A stretch of DNA of 64,000 nucleotides from Bacteroidota bacterium (GCA_026391075.1 JAPLES010000007.1:30233-94232); one strand, 5' to 3'; shown: positions 39,271 through 48,948, numbered from the stretch's first letter. Notes: generated by a model not told the origin, from the sequence alone. Numbers and translations are program-made.

Positions 39271-39771
39271 TTATTTAGAATAGCCGCAAAGAACACCGAA
39301 CATTAAGCCTAATGAAACTGCCCAGTAGCCGAAGTTTATCAAAATATATTTCCATCCTCTTCTTTCGTACAAGGCACGGGTGGCTTGCAAAGGCAATACA
39401 AAAAAGATTGCGGTAATAACACCATGTAGTGCTCCATGCCCAAAAGTACGGAAACTGTTTCCGTAAATACCCATCATACTAGCCAAGTCTTCTTTGGCAG
39501 TAGCAATAGCCACTCCATGTTCAGGCATTACCAAGGATTGAAAACCGTATTGATGAATGCAAAGTGTATGTCCAAAGAACGCCATCATAAAACTGAAGAC
39601 ATAACCCAGACCCAATACTAGAGGCATGTTTATGCCCTTTGCACTTTCTTCTGTTAGGCCTGCGCCTGCCATCCAGGCTTTGCCGAACACTTTGGGGTTA
39701 TACCATATAAAGCCTATGATTGTTGGAATAAGTGCCGCCAAGGCGGTAACTAACATGTTTGGTTGTAACAT
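39271..39771 (-). CDS. DUF1761-like membrane protein
   Basis: ALIPTIIGFIWYNPKVFGKAWMAGAGLTEESAKG. Confidence 0.8.
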   Translation of the reverse strand: MLQPNMLVTALAALIPTIIGFIWYNPKVFGKAWMAGAGLTEESAKGINMPLVLGLGYVFSFMMAFFGHTLCIHQYGFQSLVMPEHGVAIATAKEDLASMMGIYGNSFRTFGHGALHGVITAIFFVLPLQATRALYERRGWKYILINFGYWAVSLGLMFGVLCGYSK

Positions 39772-39863
39772 AAAAATTTGGGTTTTGGTTTAGTCGAAAG
39801 TAAATAGTTTAGTTGTAGCACAAACCATGTTATCAACATCAATTCATTGTTGATTATATCAAC

Positions 39864-41030
39864 TTAAAGTTTCGGCAATTCCTTTTTTATAAAATCAACT
39901 ACACCGCAAACTTTAATAATTGCTGAATGAGGATAGGTGTCGGCATTGGGAGTAATAACAAAATTTTGTTTGCTCTTTAATTCAGCAATGCAATAATGAA
40001 AACCCTTGCTAACCGTTGGCGCGTTGCTTAATTTAATTTCAATACACGCTACAATCTTATTGCCCTTCTCCAACACCACATCACATTCAGCACCATCGTG
40101 CGTGCGGTAATAATACATCCGCAAGTTTTTCGGCAATTGTTTTCTAATTTCTTCCACCACATAACCTTCCCAACTATTGCCCACTTGTGGATTGCCCATT
40201 AACGCATCAAGTGTTTCGATGCTCAATAAGCGATGCAACAAACCTGTATCGCGGATATAAATTTTAGGTGCTTTTACCAATCGTTTTTTTGTATTGTGCG
40301 CATATGCTGACAAGCGATGAATAATAAATGCGCCTTCTAAAAATTCGAGATAGCGATTGATGGTTGGTGCCGTAACTCCCAATGAACCCGCAAAGGTTTC
40401 TGCTTTCCAAATGCCGCCATGAAAGTGCGCCAGCATTTGCCAGAAGCGATTCATGATTTGGCGAGGAAAAGTAGTATTGAACAACACATTCAAATCGCGC
40501 TCAACATACGTGCGAATAAAATCGTCCATCCACTTTAATGCTATGGCATTTGATTTTGCTAAATACGACAATGGAAATCCACCTCGAAACCAATGCTTAT
40601 TCAAAACAAATTTTTCATCGAGTTCCGAAATAGAGAATGGACTCAATTCCACATAAGCAATTCTTCCCGCTAATGATTCTGAAACGCCCCTTACTAATTC
40701 GGGCGAAGCCGAGCCAAGCAAAACAAACCTGCCGGGCTTACGATATTCATCAATGAGAGGTCGTAGTGCTTTAAAAAGTGCAGGCATGGTTTGCACTTCG
40801 TCAATCACAACGCACATTTCTTTTTGTTCTTCTAAAAATGCTTCTGCATCATGTAGTTTAACGACATCACTTTGCTTTTCCAAATCTAAATGGAGTGTTT
40901 TTCTTTTGGTGGCAGGCACCATGGCTTTTGCCAAAGTAGTTTTGCCACACTGTCTTGGACCCAATATGCACACCGCTGGAAAATGCTTGAGCAAGTAGAG
41001 TAATTCTTTTTCTGTATCTCTTATTATCAT
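39864..41030 (-). CDS. ATP-binding protein, AAA_14 + DUF4143
   Basis: VCILGPRQCGKTTLAKAM, VVIDEVQTMPALFKALRPLID, RFVLLGSASPELV. Confidence 0.93.
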   Translation of the reverse strand: MIIRDTEKELLYLLKHFPAVCILGPRQCGKTTLAKAMVPATKRKTLHLDLEKQSDVVKLHDAEAFLEEQKEMCVVIDEVQTMPALFKALRPLIDEYRKPGRFVLLGSASPELVRGVSESLAGRIAYVELSPFSISELDEKFVLNKHWFRGGFPLSYLAKSNAIALKWMDDFIRTYVERDLNVLFNTTFPRQIMNRFWQMLAHFHGGIWKAETFAGSLGVTAPTINRYLEFLEGAFIIHRLSAYAHNTKKRLVKAPKIYIRDTGLLHRLLSIETLDALMGNPQVGNSWEGYVVEEIRKQLPKNLRMYYYRTHDGAECDVVLEKGNKIVACIEIKLSNAPTVSKGFHYCIAELKSKQNFVITPNADTYPHSAIIKVCGVVDFIKKELPKL

Positions 41031-41046
41031 ATTGCAAGTATAAAAA

Positions 41047-41091
41047 CAAACCCCGATAAATCAAAATTGAATTTTGATATATCGGGGTTTG
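41047..41091 (-). terminator. Terminator hairpin after dehydrogenase E1 gene
   Basis: caaaccccgataaatcaaaattgaattttgatatatcggggtttg. Confidence 0.8.
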
Positions 41092-41109
41092 TAATTTTGC
41101 GGTTTTGTC

Positions 41110-43125
41110 TTAATAATTAAGTAATTCATTTATTTTTTTACCCAACCTCTCCTTCGCCAAAAAATTCTTTTCTAACGAAAGCGCAAACGGAACAGGAGTA
41201 TCAAGCGAAGCGCAACGCATAACAGGCGCATCGAGATATTGAAAAAAGTTTTCTGTAATCCAGGCAGAAATTTCTGCGCCAATACCACCCACTAAAGTGT
41301 CTTCATGTAGGATTAAAACCTTGCCTGTTTTTTTTACAGTGGCAGCAATTGCTTCTTTATCAAAAGGTAGAAGCGTTCTCAAATCAAGAATATCGGCTGT
41401 TAAGCCCTCTCCTTCGGAGAGGGTTTGGGAGAGGTGCTCCATTGCCCAATGCACTCCCGCTCCATAAGTAATAATCGAAACATCTTCTCCTTCACTAACT
41501 AAATTTGCTTTCCCTATTTCAATGGTGTAATAATCATCGGGCACTTCGCCTTCTATGCTGCGGTAAAGCGCTTTGTGTTCAAAATACATCACCGGATTTG
41601 GGTCTTCAATTGCCGCACACAACAAACCTTTTGCATCGTAAGCAGAACTCGGAAAAACAATTTTCAACCCCGGCACATGAAAAAACCATGCTTCATTACT
41701 TTGCGAATGAAAAGGCCCTGCACCTAAACCTGCACCAGTGGGCATGCGCACCACCACATCTGCATTTTGCCCCCAGCGCCAATATGATTTAGCGAGATTG
41801 TTTACGATAGGATTGAAACCTGTAGAAACAAAATCGGCAAACTGCATTTCAACCACGCTCTTTATTCCTTTTACACTTAAACCAAGTGCGGCACTTAAAA
41901 TTCCGCTCTCGCAAATTGGAGTGTTGCGCACGCGCTCGTTTCCAAATTTTTCTACAAAGCCATCAGTTATTTTGAAAACACCACCATACTCCGCTACGTC
42001 TTGCCCCATGATGACGAGGTCGGGATACTTCTCCATGGATTGTTTTAATCCATTCGAAATCGCATCTACAAAACGCAGTGTCCGATGTCGGGTGTCCGAT
42101 GTTGGATGTAACTGCAATTCACTTCGGACTTCGGACTTCGGACTTCGGACCATATAAACTTCCTGCTCTTCTTTTTCTGTTGTGTGTTCTACTTCCGGTT
42201 GTTTATCTGCTGCATCAAATGCGGCACGGACTTCTTTGTCGTAATCCTGTTTCAGCATTTCGGGATAGTCGGGAGAAATAATTCCTGCTTCGATCAACCA
42301 GTTTTCGTAATTCATCACCGGGTCTTTCTTGCCCCATTCTTCAATCAATTCTTTCGGCACATATTTTACTCCGCTGGCTTCTTCGTGTCCGCGCATACGG
42401 AACGTCATGCACTCCAACAAAACGGGAAAAGGTTTTTTGCGCATTTGTTTGCCGAGTTCTTTCACCGAGTGATAAACTTCGAGAATATTGTTTCCGTCAA
42501 TCGTCATTCCTTTCATGCCGTAACCAACAGCGCGATCGGCTAATTGTTTGCAACGAAATTGCTCGTTAGTTGGCGTAGAGAGTCCGTAGCCGTTGTTTTC
42601 AATCAAAATAATTATTGGCAAATCCCACACGGCTGCAATGTTGCATGCTTCGTGAAAATCGCCTTCGCTGGTTCCACCATCACCGGTAAAGGCAACGGTA
42701 ATTTTTTTTTCTTTTTTAAGTTTTGATGCGAGTGCAATTCCATCGCCAACACAAAGTTGCGGACCGAGGTGCGAAATCATTCCTACAATATGATGTTCGT
42801 TGGTACCGAAATGAAAACTTCTTTCGCGCCCTTGCGAAAAACCATTTTGTTTTCCTTGAAATTGTTCGAAGAGTTGTTGCAAATTACAATGGCGTGTAGT
42901 GAACACTCCGAGGTTGCGGTGCAGTGGACAAACGTATTCGTCTTCATCAAGCGCAGCTGTAACACCAACAGAAATTGCTTCTTGTCCAATGCCACTAAAC
43001 CATTTACTCACCCTTCCCTGACGAAGTAGTTTCAACATGCGCTCTTCAATTACTCTTGGTTTAAGAATAAGTTGGTAGAGGCGAATCAGTTCTTCGTTAG
43101 TTAAATTCTTCCTTTCAAAATTCAT
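41110..43125 (-). CDS. 2-oxoacid dehydrogenase E1, fused alpha and beta subunits
   Basis: alpha: TGDGGTSEGDFHEACNIAAVWDLPIIILIENNGYGLSTP; beta: VIMGQDVAEYGGVFKIT, PIVNNLAKSYWRWG. Confidence 0.9.
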   Translation of the reverse strand: MNFERKNLTNEELIRLYQLILKPRVIEERMLKLLRQGRVSKWFSGIGQEAISVGVTAALDEDEYVCPLHRNLGVFTTRHCNLQQLFEQFQGKQNGFSQGRERSFHFGTNEHHIVGMISHLGPQLCVGDGIALASKLKKEKKITVAFTGDGGTSEGDFHEACNIAAVWDLPIIILIENNGYGLSTPTNEQFRCKQLADRAVGYGMKGMTIDGNNILEVYHSVKELGKQMRKKPFPVLLECMTFRMRGHEEASGVKYVPKELIEEWGKKDPVMNYENWLIEAGIISPDYPEMLKQDYDKEVRAAFDAADKQPEVEHTTEKEEQEVYMVRSPKSEVRSELQLHPTSDTRHRTLRFVDAISNGLKQSMEKYPDLVIMGQDVAEYGGVFKITDGFVEKFGNERVRNTPICESGILSAALGLSVKGIKSVVEMQFADFVSTGFNPIVNNLAKSYWRWGQNADVVVRMPTGAGLGAGPFHSQSNEAWFFHVPGLKIVFPSSAYDAKGLLCAAIEDPNPVMYFEHKALYRSIEGEVPDDYYTIEIGKANLVSEGEDVSIITYGAGVHWAMEHLSQTLSEGEGLTADILDLRTLLPFDKEAIAATVKKTGKVLILHEDTLVGGIGAEISAWITENFFQYLDAPVMRCASLDTPVPFALSLEKNFLAKERLGKKINELLNY
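41400..41440. repeat. In-frame palindromic repeat (CTCTCC family) in E1 beta part
   Basis: ttaagccctctccttcggagagggtttgggagaggtgctcc, encodes HLSQTLSEGEGL. Confidence 0.88.
42078..42150. repeat. 7-bp-word inverted repeat inserted in frame between E1 alpha and beta domains
   Basis: tgtccga-tgtcggg-tgtccga-tgttgga...acttcgg x4; encodes RSPKSEVRSELQLHPTSDTRHRTLR. Confidence 0.85.
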
Positions 43126-43269
43126 TTGCTATAAAAATTTAGCAGTGGACAAATGGAACTACGTTTCATGTGGCGAAGTAATCAGGAAATCAGGAAAATG
43201 GAAAATCAGTTTTCTTTTTACTTTAACATCGGCTTAGTTAAAATTCATTACTCATTTTAAACCCAGAAC

Positions 43270-44826
43270 ATGAAAAGAATTTTTTTACTCTTCGCATCAA
43301 GTCTTTCACTCGTTTTTCTTTCTCCAAAAACATTCAGTCAGCAATGCGCTGACTGTCGCTACGTTTCGCCCATCTTCGATTCGGTAACGATGGAAACTAT
43401 ACAGTTTGGTAGAGGCGTAAGAGCAGGCGGTGATACTCAAGAACTCTACATGGATATTTACCAACCGTATGGCGATACTCTTAGCAGCAGACCTTTAGCC
43501 ATTTTTGCTTTTGGTGGCGCATACATTGGTGGTAGTCGTGATGACTGGTATGTGAAACTGGTGTGCGAGCACCTCACAAAAGCAGGCTACGTAGTAGCCG
43601 CCATTGATTACCGTATTTATGATGACCTAACCCAGATGGTCACCGAAATTTTCAGTGCATTTCCTCCCCAGCAGATGCGCATCTTTTTTCGACCTATGCA
43701 GGATATGCGCGGAGCAGTGCAATATTTCAAAGCAGATTATTCAGAGTTAGGAAACAACTATCGAATTGACACCAACAAAATTTTGATTGGTGGTGCATCT
43801 TCCGGTGCTATAACTTCGCTCATGACTGCTTACTGCGATAAAGACAGCGAGATGGCGGAAATGGCAGGTGGCTCACTTGCCCCACTTAATGCACTCGGGG
43901 GGTTTTATAGCTCTTCAGGATTTTATCCGAATTATAGTTGGCATGCTGCGGGCACATTCAATGTGTCGGGTGCGCTTATTAATGCCAATTGGATTGAGCC
44001 GGGTGATGTTCCTGTTATTTGTGCCCATGGCGATGCCGACCAGGTAGTGCCTTACAAGAAAGGAGGTTTTGCGGGGCTTACTCTGGGAACTTTTGATATG
44101 GAAGGAAGTTATCTGGTTGATTCGGTAGCCCGAAGCAAAGGTGTGTGCAGTTATCTCTATACTATGGAAGGTCGCGACCATCCTTCGGAGAGTATGGGCA
44201 TTGAATATTTTATGAGCGTTGTTTACCGCATGATGCTGCGAATGAAAGCAGTCATCAGCAACCAATCTTTTTGCTGCGCTCTCAACGTAGATATTACTCC
44301 GGGCGATACGCTTCTTTATTTACCCAATGCACCGATTGCATCTACTTTAACGGCTGTAGTTACTAACGATAATGGAAATGCTTCAATACAATGGTGCACT
44401 ATGCCATGCAGTGTTACTTCAAGTACAAATTCAATTACCGTTACTGCCGATTCAACTTTGAAATATGTGGCGGCTACTGTAAGCGAAGGCAATTGTCTTT
44501 CTGCCGATTTGCATATAGTATATGACAGCACTCAATTGACTTCTTTAGCAAAAGAAATGGATGAAATTATTTTCTCTGTGTATCCACAACCCGCTTCTTC
44601 TGTTTTAAATTTTGTAGCAGATTTAAGTAAGAGCAAAACAAAAAGTGGAGTGATTGAATTGAGAAATGTGCTCGGACAAAAAGTTTACGAACAATCATTT
44701 TATACTTTGAATCAACAATTGAAAACAACGATTGATGTTAGCACATTGCCTGCGGCAAATTATTTGCTGAGTATTTCGATGGGTGGAATAAAGGTGGGCT
44801 CGAAGAGGATAATGGTAACTAGATAA
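43270..44826 (+). CDS. Alpha/beta hydrolase (esterase/lipase-like) with T9SS C-terminal sorting domain
   Basis: FAFGGAYIGGSRDDWY, IGGASSGAITSLM; C-terminal VYPQPASSVLNFVADLS...GGIKVGSKRIMV. Confidence 0.85.
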   Translation: MKRIFLLFASSLSLVFLSPKTFSQQCADCRYVSPIFDSVTMETIQFGRGVRAGGDTQELYMDIYQPYGDTLSSRPLAIFAFGGAYIGGSRDDWYVKLVCEHLTKAGYVVAAIDYRIYDDLTQMVTEIFSAFPPQQMRIFFRPMQDMRGAVQYFKADYSELGNNYRIDTNKILIGGASSGAITSLMTAYCDKDSEMAEMAGGSLAPLNALGGFYSSSGFYPNYSWHAAGTFNVSGALINANWIEPGDVPVICAHGDADQVVPYKKGGFAGLTLGTFDMEGSYLVDSVARSKGVCSYLYTMEGRDHPSESMGIEYFMSVVYRMMLRMKAVISNQSFCCALNVDITPGDTLLYLPNAPIASTLTAVVTNDNGNASIQWCTMPCSVTSSTNSITVTADSTLKYVAATVSEGNCLSADLHIVYDSTQLTSLAKEMDEIIFSVYPQPASSVLNFVADLSKSKTKSGVIELRNVLGQKVYEQSFYTLNQQLKTTIDVSTLPAANYLLSISMGGIKVGSKRIMVTR

Positions 44827-44851
44827 TTTATTTGCTTGATACGAAGGTTTT

Positions 44852-44881
44852 AAAATAGTCGTCTGAAGGGATGACTATTTT
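44852..44881 (+). terminator. Terminator hairpin
   Basis: aaaatagtcgtctgaagggatgactatttt. Confidence 0.7.
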
Positions 44882-44910
44882 ATTTTTACTCAACTTCGAA
44901 AGAATTTAAA

Positions 44911-46698
44911 ATGGAACAAGCAGTTAACATACAAAAGAGATTAACCGAACTGGAGCAGATTATTGCTACATCTACCGATGCTATGGAGCGGATAAAAGCG
45001 ATTGATGAGTACGGTACCTGGTGCTTGAATAACCGCTTGCCCCTAAACATTGAATGGGCAAAAGAATCACTTCAACTTTCGCAGCAGTTGAATTATAAAA
45101 TCGGCATCTTCGGAAGTGCCACTAACTGTGGTTATTACTACGGAATACATAATGACTTTCCCACCTCGCAGCATTATCTTTTCCAGGCATTGGAGGTAAG
45201 CCGCGAAACCGGCTCTGAAGAAGATTATCCTATTACCCTGAGCAACATAGCCAACAATTATGAGCTAATGGGCGAGTTAGACACCGCCATGAAATATATT
45301 CATGAAGCAATTGAAATAAATGAACGCATAGGTAGCAAACAGTTAGTCCGTAACTTTGCGATACTGGCAGGCATTTATTATGCGCTGGAGCGGTTTGATA
45401 AATCAATGGAGTATTTCAGAAAGGCGGAAGTTCTGGCTATAGCTCAAAATAATCAATCGGCACTAGCCATGTATGTGGGCAACGTGGGGCATTGTTATCA
45501 TGAGATGAAAGATTATGGAAAAGCCATTGACCAGTTTTCAAAAGCGTTGGAAATAAATCAAGCTATGAATATTGAAATGGGCATTGCCAATAACACAGGC
45601 AGCTTAGGTCATGTTTACATGGATTTAAAAAATTACGACCGCGCGGTGGAATACCTGGAGAAGTCGGTTGAACTTACCCGTAAAATTGATTTTAAAATAA
45701 GCTCGGCAAACTATCTTTCGTGCCTCGGAACTATTTATGTCGCATCGGACAATCCGAAACTTGATGCAGCAAAGGCGGAGGCTTTTCTTTTAGAAGCTGA
45801 AGAAATAGCCAACGCCATTCAGGCTAAGGAGGTGCAACAGTCAACGGCTGAAAGACTGAGCGATTTTTATAAGCAAACAAAAAACTGGGAAAAATTTGCA
45901 GAGTATGTAGAGCGTGCGCACCAAATGGAAAAAGAAATGCGCACTGCCGATGCCATTAAATCTGCCACCAGTTACGAAGCTAAAAAGCAATTAGCTGTGG
46001 AAGAAGCCACACGAAAAGCCACCGAAAAAATTCTTCACAATATTCTTCCGCAAAAAATAGCGGAGCGAATTAAAAATGGGGAAGAAGAAATTATTGAGCG
46101 ATTTGAAAATTGTTCAGTGCTGTTTGCTGATATGGTAGGCTTTACCAAATGGAGCGAAAAGAAAAATGTAAACGAGTTGGGAGCCACACTCAATCATATT
46201 TTCAGCCTGTTTGATAAACTGGCGAATGAGTTTGGTGTAGAAAAGATAAAAACCATTGGCGATGCGTACATGTGTGTAAGCGGCTTACCCGAACCCTGCT
46301 ATGACCATGCCGAGCGAATGGCACGGATGGCTTTGGCCATGAACGAAAAAATTCATGCGGCATATCCTGATGGCGAAATAAAACTGCGCATAGGCGTACA
46401 CACCGGTGAAGTAGTAGCAGGTGTTATTGGCAAAAATAAATACGCTTACGATTTATGGGGCGATACGGTAAACACCGCCAGCCGAATGGAAAGCCATGGA
46501 GTGGAAAATAAAATTCAGGTGAGTGAGGAATTTAAAAGCCACCTCTCCCAAACCCTCTCCTCCCGCGTAAGGCGGGATGAAACAGAAGGAGAGGGCTTAA
46601 ATACAAATACAGACTTTGTATTTGAAGCACGAGGAGAGATTGAAGTGAAAGGTAAAGGAAAAATGAAACCATTTTTCCTGCAAAAGAAAGTTGAATGA
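44911..46698 (+). CDS. TPR-containing class III adenylate/guanylate cyclase
   Basis: TPR repeats; ENCSVLFADMVGFTKWSEK, GDAYMCVSGLPEPC, YDLWGDTVNTASRMESHG. Confidence 0.92.
   Translation: MEQAVNIQKRLTELEQIIATSTDAMERIKAIDEYGTWCLNNRLPLNIEWAKESLQLSQQLNYKIGIFGSATNCGYYYGIHNDFPTSQHYLFQALEVSRETGSEEDYPITLSNIANNYELMGELDTAMKYIHEAIEINERIGSKQLVRNFAILAGIYYALERFDKSMEYFRKAEVLAIAQNNQSALAMYVGNVGHCYHEMKDYGKAIDQFSKALEINQAMNIEMGIANNTGSLGHVYMDLKNYDRAVEYLEKSVELTRKIDFKISSANYLSCLGTIYVASDNPKLDAAKAEAFLLEAEEIANAIQAKEVQQSTAERLSDFYKQTKNWEKFAEYVERAHQMEKEMRTADAIKSATSYEAKKQLAVEEATRKATEKILHNILPQKIAERIKNGEEEIIERFENCSVLFADMVGFTKWSEKKNVNELGATLNHIFSLFDKLANEFGVEKIKTIGDAYMCVSGLPEPCYDHAERMARMALAMNEKIHAAYPDGEIKLRIGVHTGEVVAGVIGKNKYAYDLWGDTVNTASRMESHGVENKIQVSEEFKSHLSQTLSSRVRRDETEGEGLNTNTDFVFEARGEIEVKGKGKMKPFFLQKKVE
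46538..46612. repeat. Nested palindromic repeat in frame near the cyclase C-terminus
   Basis: acctctcccaaaccctctcc[tcccgcgtaaggcgggatgaaacagaa]ggagagggcttaaatacaaatac. Confidence 0.88.
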
Positions 46699-46750
46699 GT
46701 GAAGCGAATGAAATCCCGATTTTTATCGGGAGGAAGATGAAGACGTGGCT

Positions 46751-46790
46751 GTTGAAGTCCTCCCCTTCGGGGAGGATTTAGGAGGGGTGG
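46751..46790. repeat. Intergenic palindromic repeat (CTCCCC family)
   Basis: gttgaagtcctccccttcggggaggatttaggaggggtgg. Confidence 0.8.
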
Positions 46791-46815
46791 TTATTTATTC
46801 TTCTATTTTCCACAC

Positions 46816-47970
46816 GTGAAAAAATTCTTTTCCGTTGTTTTGATTATTGCTTTCGTTGCGGGTGTTTACTTATGGCTGGTGAAGTCGCCAACCGTTAAGC
46901 ATTGGAACCACAAAGCACCTCTTACTTCTCTTCCTGACTCTGCCAATCCTTATTTTCAAAAACTCGATACCTTCTTTACCAATCGAAGCTTGCAAAACGG
47001 TTTCAGTGGCAGCGTGCTCATTTCTAAAAACGGAAACTGCGTTTACAATAAATGTTTTGGCTACTGCGATTACCGCAGTAAAAATTTAATGAGCGATACC
47101 AATTCGTTTCAATTGGCTTCGGTGTCAAAAACATTTACGGCTACTGCGGTGCTGTGGTGTGCAGAGCACGATATGCTTTCGTTAGATGATGAACTGCAAA
47201 AGTTCTTTCCGCAATTTCCTTATGCGCAGGTACGCATAAAAGATTTGCTGAGCCACCGCAGCGGCTTGCCCAACTATCTTTATTTCTGCTCGCGCAAATG
47301 CAACAAGGGCGAGTATTTAAACAACGAACAGGTGCTGGCGATTATGCAAACCGAAAAGCCCGCGCCTTATGCTTTGCCCAATAGAAAATTTGAATACTGC
47401 AATACCAATTACCTACTGCTTGCTTTAGTAGTTGAAAAAGTTTCGGGCAAAAAATTCAGTGCGTTTATGCGCGAAACATTTTTTGAACCGCTTGAAATGG
47501 AGCACACGTTTATTTACAATCACGAAGATTCGCTAAGCCGCAAAATAGCAGTGAGCTATAATTCGAAATGGGAAATACAGCAGGATGATTGCTTTGACGG
47601 TGTAGTTGGCGACAAGGGAGTTTACAGCACGGTGAGCGATATCTTTAAATGGGACAAAGCATTTTACGATGGCAAATTGCTTTCGCAGCAAATGATGAAG
47701 CAGGCTTACGCGCCACGTAGTTTTGAGCACCCGGGCAAACGAAATTACGGTTATGGTTGGCGGCTATTGCAGCAGCCCGATGGAAATTATTTAGTGTATC
47801 ACAACGGTTGGTGGCATGGCAATAACACGGTGTTCTATCGTTATATTCAGGATACCACGGCTGTCATTATTCTTTCGAACCGCTATAATAAATGGGTGTA
47901 TGGTGTGCAGCCCGTTTTTAATATTCTGTATGGAAATAAAAACGGTGATGGAGGGTTTAGTGAGGAATGA
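46816..47970 (+). CDS. Serine hydrolase, beta-lactamase/class C family
   Basis: FQLASVSKTFTATAVLW (SxxK), YCNTNY (YxN), LLSHRSGLPNY. Confidence 0.9.
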   Translation: MKKFFSVVLIIAFVAGVYLWLVKSPTVKHWNHKAPLTSLPDSANPYFQKLDTFFTNRSLQNGFSGSVLISKNGNCVYNKCFGYCDYRSKNLMSDTNSFQLASVSKTFTATAVLWCAEHDMLSLDDELQKFFPQFPYAQVRIKDLLSHRSGLPNYLYFCSRKCNKGEYLNNEQVLAIMQTEKPAPYALPNRKFEYCNTNYLLLALVVEKVSGKKFSAFMRETFFEPLEMEHTFIYNHEDSLSRKIAVSYNSKWEIQQDDCFDGVVGDKGVYSTVSDIFKWDKAFYDGKLLSQQMMKQAYAPRSFEHPGKRNYGYGWRLLQQPDGNYLVYHNGWWHGNNTVFYRYIQDTTAVIILSNRYNKWVYGVQPVFNILYGNKNGDGGFSEE

Positions 47971-47983
47971 AGAGAATGCTGAA

Positions 47984-48012
47984 TTGAATGCAAAGTATTT
48001 TTATTAGCTTTG
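47984..48012 (+). promoter_or_regulatory. Bacteroidota-type promoter candidate for the UPF0175/DUF3368 module
   Basis: ttg-N18-tagcTTTG, 4 nt before ATG 48017. Confidence 0.55.
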
Positions 48013-48016
48013 GTAA

Positions 48017-48244
48017 ATGAAAACGTTAACGCTTCAAGTGCCCGATACTTTTGATATGGATGATAGCTCATTAGCTATGTTGGTAGCTACACAACTCTAT
48101 GAGCAAGGCAAATTATCTTTAGGACAAGCTGCTGAATTGGTAGGTTTGAGCAAACGAACGTTTGCCGAGGTGTTGGGTAAATACAATGTTTCGGTTTTTA
48201 ATTATCCTGCTACCGACCTCTCCAGAGATGTAAAAAATGCCTAA
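48017..48244 (+). CDS. UPF0175 family protein (antitoxin-like)
   Basis: MLVATQLYEQGKLSLGQAAELVGLSKRTFAEVLGKYNVSVFNY. Confidence 0.88.
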   Translation: MKTLTLQVPDTFDMDDSSLAMLVATQLYEQGKLSLGQAAELVGLSKRTFAEVLGKYNVSVFNYPATDLSRDVKNA

Positions 48245-48692
48245 GACCATTATTTCAGATATCAGTTGCTTCATCATTCTTTCCAACATTGGAGAACTGG
48301 ATTTGCTTCAAAAAATTTATGGACGAGTGCTCACTACTATTGAAGTAGCTGATGAATTTGGAGAGCCGCTGCCCGATTGGGTGGAAATAAAAGGTGCGGC
48401 AGACAAATACACCAAACAAATTCTTGAACTGCAATAAGATAAGGGCGAAGCAAGTGCTATTGCACTGGCTTTAGAAAGCACGCCTTGCAGTATTATACTT
48501 GATGATTACAAAGCCCGAAAGATTGCCGCAAATTTGGGACTAGAAATAACCGGAACTAACGGTGTAATTATTAAAGCAAAACTCAACGGAATTATCCCTT
48601 CGGTTAAACCATATTTAGAGAAAATACGGAACACCGATTTTAGGATTAGTGATGAAATTGAATTGCAGGCATTAAAGGAAGCAGGAGAATAA
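48237..48692 (+). pseudogene. DUF3368 / PIN-like toxin interrupted by one in-frame TAA at 48435-48437
   Basis: MPKTIISDISCFIILSNIGELDLLQKIYGRVLTTIEVADEFG...ILELQ*DKGEASAIALALESTPCSIILDDYKARKIAANLGLEITGTNGVIIKAKLNGII... Confidence 0.75.
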
Positions 48693-48765
48693 ATTTGAAG
48701 CCGAGTAACAAACTATTTCAGTAAAGAGCCGTGAACGAGTTGATAAACGGTGAGAACGTTCCGTT

Positions 48766-48948
48766 CTATACTAAAGACAATTTTTCTTTTATTTCTTTTC
48801 GAACCTGTTCCACGTCTTTTCCTTTTCCTGTTGGGCGGGCGAGTAATTCTTTTAGTTCAGCAGCGGTAGCCTTTCTGCCTAAGCCGAAAGCTAAATCACG
48901 AGCGGTTAGTTTTTTTACCGGCTTCTTTGAAAAGAGTATTTGCTTCAT
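48766..48948 (-). CDS. Small hypothetical protein
   Basis: MKQILFSKKPVKKLTARDLAFGLGRKATAAELKELLARPTGKGKDVEQVRKEIKEKLSLV. Confidence 0.5.
   Translation of the reverse strand: MKQILFSKKPVKKLTARDLAFGLGRKATAAELKELLARPTGKGKDVEQVRKEIKEKLSLV

Noticed and set aside
39864-41030. AAA/DUF4143 ATPase as part of a defence system
   Set aside because: Stand-alone gene between a DUF1761-like gene and E1, with no partner genes; this family is widespread as a singleton.
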